Below, in pieces: positions 3,913 through 6,278 of a stretch of DNA of 6,278 nt. Every line of letters starts with the position of its first letter. Within the stretch, counting starts at the first letter, position 1. Location of the stretch: assembly GCA_903933475.1 (NCBI GenBank), contig CAIZKE010000223.1, positions 1-6,278 of the forward strand, in the 5' to 3' direction. Made by a program: the position numbers and the translations under genes. The notes under the pieces are model-generated. The model was not told the origin of the DNA. It saw nothing but the letters and a program-made list of their open reading frames with translations, and made no database searches. Source of the DNA: an uncultured Alphaproteobacteria bacterium (GTDB lineage Bacteria; Pseudomonadota; Alphaproteobacteria; Caulobacterales; Caulobacteraceae).

Positions 3913-6278
3913 ATGTTGCTTCAGGCCTCTCCTGGAAACCGGAAATCCAATCCCATCGCCCTGAAGGCGGCGATCATGGCCGGTGTTTCCGTCTTGTCTT
4001 TGATGGGCGCTGCAGTTCAGGCCCAGGAGCGCGCGCCAGTCACGGGTTTTCTGGTCCCAGAGATCATTGTCACCGCCCAAAAGCGGGAAGAAAACGCCAA
4101 CACCGTGCCCATGTCGATCACGGCTGTGACCGGCGAACAGCTTGTGCGCACCGGTGTCAAAGAGGTCCGCGACCTGACCAAGGTCTCGCCGGGCTTCAGC
4201 TATGCCGACTCCTACGTGGGCTCGCCGATCTACACCCTTCGCGGCATCGGCTTCAGCGACATCAGCCTGGGGGGCCGGTCCACCGTCAGCCTCTATCTCG
4301 ATCAGGCCCCCATCCCTTTCGCGATAGAGGGCCGTGGGGTCATTATGGACCTTGAGCGCGTCGAAGTTCTGAAGGGACCCCAAGGCACACTCTTCGGTCA
4401 GAACGCCACTGGGGGTGCGATCAACTTCATTGCGGCAAAGCCCACACCGGGCTTCGCCGCCGGCATTGACGCCAGCTACGGCACATTCAATGCGTTGGAC
4501 CTGACCGGATTCATCAGCGGGCCTCTGTCAGAGACGGTGGGTGTGCGCCTGGCCGTCCAGACCATCCGGTCGGATCCTTGGCAGAGGAGCTACACCAAGA
4601 CCGCGGAAAACGGGGCTGATGATCTTCAAAGCGCCCGCCTGACGGTAGCGTGGGAACCCACGGCCCAGCTGAAGGTTCAGGTGAGCCTCAACGGTTCAAT
4701 CGATAAGTCCGAGGGTCAGGCTGGCCAGCTGATCGGCATTAGCCCGGCCCTGCCGGGCGCAGCGCCCTTTGTTCCCGGGCTCCTGACCTATCCACTGGCT
4801 CCTGCCACGTCCCGCGCAGCGGATTTCAATCCCGGCGTGGACTACGGCAAAAACAACCGGTTCCGTCAGATATCGGCGCGTGTCGATTATCAGTTTTCCA
4901 ACGGAATTGTCCTGACCTCGATCACGAGCGGTAGTCGCTTCGATCAGGATCAGTTGTTGGATATTGACGGCATGACACTGTCCAACTTGAGTCGGGACAC
5001 GAAAGGTGAAATTGAGTCCTTCTCTGAAGAATTGCGGGTATCTGGTGAACTGAACGGCAATTTAAAGTATACTCTTGGGGCGACTTATTCTGCCGACGAT
5101 GTCAGGGAATTCAGCCTGAATGATTTTTCTCAGAGCAGCCAGGCACTTTTGTTTACGGGGTTTGGTCTCCCAGCCCTGAAGGGCTTTGGGGACTCCAACA
5201 GTCAGAAGACGGATACCCAGGCTGTATTCGCCAGTGTCGACTACGCGATAACTGAAAACGTCAATCTGACGGGCGGGGTACGCTACACCCGGTCGAACAA
5301 TGACTTTGAGGGGTGCACGTCGGATCCAGGCGATGGCAGCAGTTCGGCAGTCTTCGGTCCCTTCTGGAACTCATTCCGGGCCCAGTTGGGACTGCCCCCG
5401 AACCCGCCGATCGCGAACGGTGGGTGCATAACGGCCAATGCTGAGATCACCCCCGGACTGGTGGTGGACAGCTTGAATGAGACCAATGTCGCCTGGCGGG
5501 TCGGCACGGAATGGACGCCGCGCGAGCGGACCCTGCTCTATGCCAATGTCAGCAAGGGCTACAAGGCCGGTGGCTTCCCGTCGCTGGGAGGGACATCGGC
5601 AAGCCAATATCTGCCGGCAACCCAGGAGTCCGTGGTGGCCTATGAGGCCGGCTTCAAGACCACCACGACCAATCGCAGGCTGCACATCGACGGTGCCCTT
5701 TTCTATTATGACTATCAGGACAAGCAGATCCTGGGGCGCGTGCTGGACCCCCTGTTTGGTCCCCTGCTGCAGATGATCAATGTGCCGAAGTCCAGGGTCG
5801 CGGGCGCTGAGCTCCAGGCCAGCTGGTTCCCCGTCGAGGGGCTGAGCCTCACCACGGGCCTGTCCTACGTTGACTCTGAAGTGCTTGATGACTTCGTGAA
5901 CTACAATCCGGACGGGGTCCTGACCAATCTGGGGGGGGAAGCGTTTCCCAACACGCCCAAATGGCAAATGGTTGCCGATATCAATTATGTGTGGCCGATC
6001 GGCGATCGTCTCAATGGCTTTGTCGGCGGCGGCGTAAACTACCAGGATGAGACCAATAGCCAATTGGGCGAACTGCCGTCACTCAATGTGAAGGCCTACA
6101 GCCTGGTCGACCTTCGCGCCGGTCTCGAAAGCCAGACCGGAAACTGGCGCCTTTGGGCCTGGGGTCGCAATGTGGGGGACGCCTACTATTGGACCGCGGC
6201 CAACCGCAACCTCGATACCACTGTGCGGTTTACCGGCCGTCCGGCGACCTTTGGCGTGTCGGTCGGCTACCGGTTCCA
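3913..6278 (+). CDS. TonB-dependent outer-membrane receptor, lacking only its last residue(s) at window edge
   Basis: This protein is a 22-strand-type outer-membrane barrel that imports a scarce ligand (siderophore, vitamin, carbohydrate or similar) using proton-motive force passed on by TonB-ExbBD. The 788 visible residues include a signal peptide (basic NRKSNPIALK, hydrophobic core, cleavage after AVQA at 37) and a TonB box within EIIVTAQKREE (50-60). The plug spans about 61-175, with YTLRGIG (108-114) and the hallmark LERVEVLKGPQGTLFGQNATGGAIN (147-171, quoted in part: RVEVLKGPQGTLFG). The barrel ends in FGVSVGYRF, the expected aromatic C-terminus, so probably only one or a few residues and the stop are missing. 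The ATG has TGAGGA (3901-3906) six bases ahead. C468 and C505 may form a disulfide in an outer loop. The ligand cannot be deduced from sequence. It stands alone downstream of the rhodopsin, without visible TonB, FecR or sigma-factor genes. A central tract (4921-5160) is markedly AT-richer than the rest. Confidence 0.93.
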   Translation, partial: MLLQASPGNRKSNPIALKAAIMAGVSVLSLMGAAVQAQERAPVTGFLVPEIIVTAQKREENANTVPMSITAVTGEQLVRTGVKEVRDLTKVSPGFSYADSYVGSPIYTLRGIGFSDISLGGRSTVSLYLDQAPIPFAIEGRGVIMDLERVEVLKGPQGTLFGQNATGGAINFIAAKPTPGFAAGIDASYGTFNALDLTGFISGPLSETVGVRLAVQTIRSDPWQRSYTKTAENGADDLQSARLTVAWEPTAQLKVQVSLNGSIDKSEGQAGQLIGISPALPGAAPFVPGLLTYPLAPATSRAADFNPGVDYGKNNRFRQISARVDYQFSNGIVLTSITSGSRFDQDQLLDIDGMTLSNLSRDTKGEIESFSEELRVSGELNGNLKYTLGATYSADDVREFSLNDFSQSSQALLFTGFGLPALKGFGDSNSQKTDTQAVFASVDYAITENVNLTGGVRYTRSNNDFEGCTSDPGDGSSSAVFGPFWNSFRAQLGLPPNPPIANGGCITANAEITPGLVVDSLNETNVAWRVGTEWTPRERTLLYANVSKGYKAGGFPSLGGTSASQYLPATQESVVAYEAGFKTTTTNRRLHIDGALFYYDYQDKQILGRVLDPLFGPLLQMINVPKSRVAGAELQASWFPVEGLSLTTGLSYVDSEVLDDFVNYNPDGVLTNLGGEAFPNTPKWQMVADINYVWPIGDRLNGFVGGGVNYQDETNSQLGELPSLNVKAYSLVDLRAGLESQTGNWRLWAWGRNVGDAYYWTAANRNLDTTVRFTGRPATFGVSVGYRF

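Noticed and set aside
3907..4383. A minus-strand open frame of 158 codons opposite the start of the receptor gene
   Set aside because: It covers the receptor's signal peptide, TonB box and plug in antisense; no motif or ribosome-binding site supports it.
5371..6063. A minus-strand open frame of 230 codons opposite the receptor barrel
   Set aside because: It is antisense to a continuous, well-conserved barrel-coding frame, and its product has no recognisable domain.

Overview
The window looks like the chromosome of a GC-rich alphaproteobacterium. The protein styles (a TonB receptor opening with an EIIVTAQKREE-type TonB box, a lone type II dehydroquinase, crotonase plus phosphotransferase pairs) and the GCTANAWC-like -10 boxes suggest Caulobacterales or a close relative. 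That placement is an inference from pattern, not from a database match.

Left half (1-2501), all on the minus strand and very GC-rich (sampled 60-base stretches are above 70 %). An enoyl-CoA hydratase/isomerase-family gene runs off the left edge. Immediately upstream of it, 32 bases away, is a kinase-fold phosphotransferase of the APH / ecdysteroid-kinase-like type, and the two probably share a transcript. Further upstream, after a 189-base gap holding a small hairpin and an operator-like palindrome, is a type II 3-dehydroquinate dehydratase (aroQ).

Centre (2502-3551). A 264-base divergent intergenic region separates aroQ from a plus-strand gene that is clearly a proteorhodopsin, a light-driven proton pump. 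It has a signal peptide, seven membrane helices, acceptor D103, donor E114, retinal lysine K240 and a green-type leucine at the spectral switch. The gene is distinctly lower in GC than the minus-strand block.

Right half (3552-6278). A 361-base gene-free stretch contains a perfect 11-bp hairpin that probably ends the rhodopsin transcript. It is followed by a TonB-dependent outer-membrane receptor, complete except for its last residue or few residues at the window's right edge.

How the pieces may work together: the rhodopsin adds to the proton-motive force in the light, and TonB-dependent receptors use that force through ExbBD-TonB, so the two plus-strand neighbours could be functionally linked. 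No retinal or carotenoid synthesis gene (crtEIBY, blh) is visible here, so the source of the chromophore is open. The rhodopsin-receptor pair is the most interesting part of the window; the rest is ordinary metabolism with some unusual active-site details.
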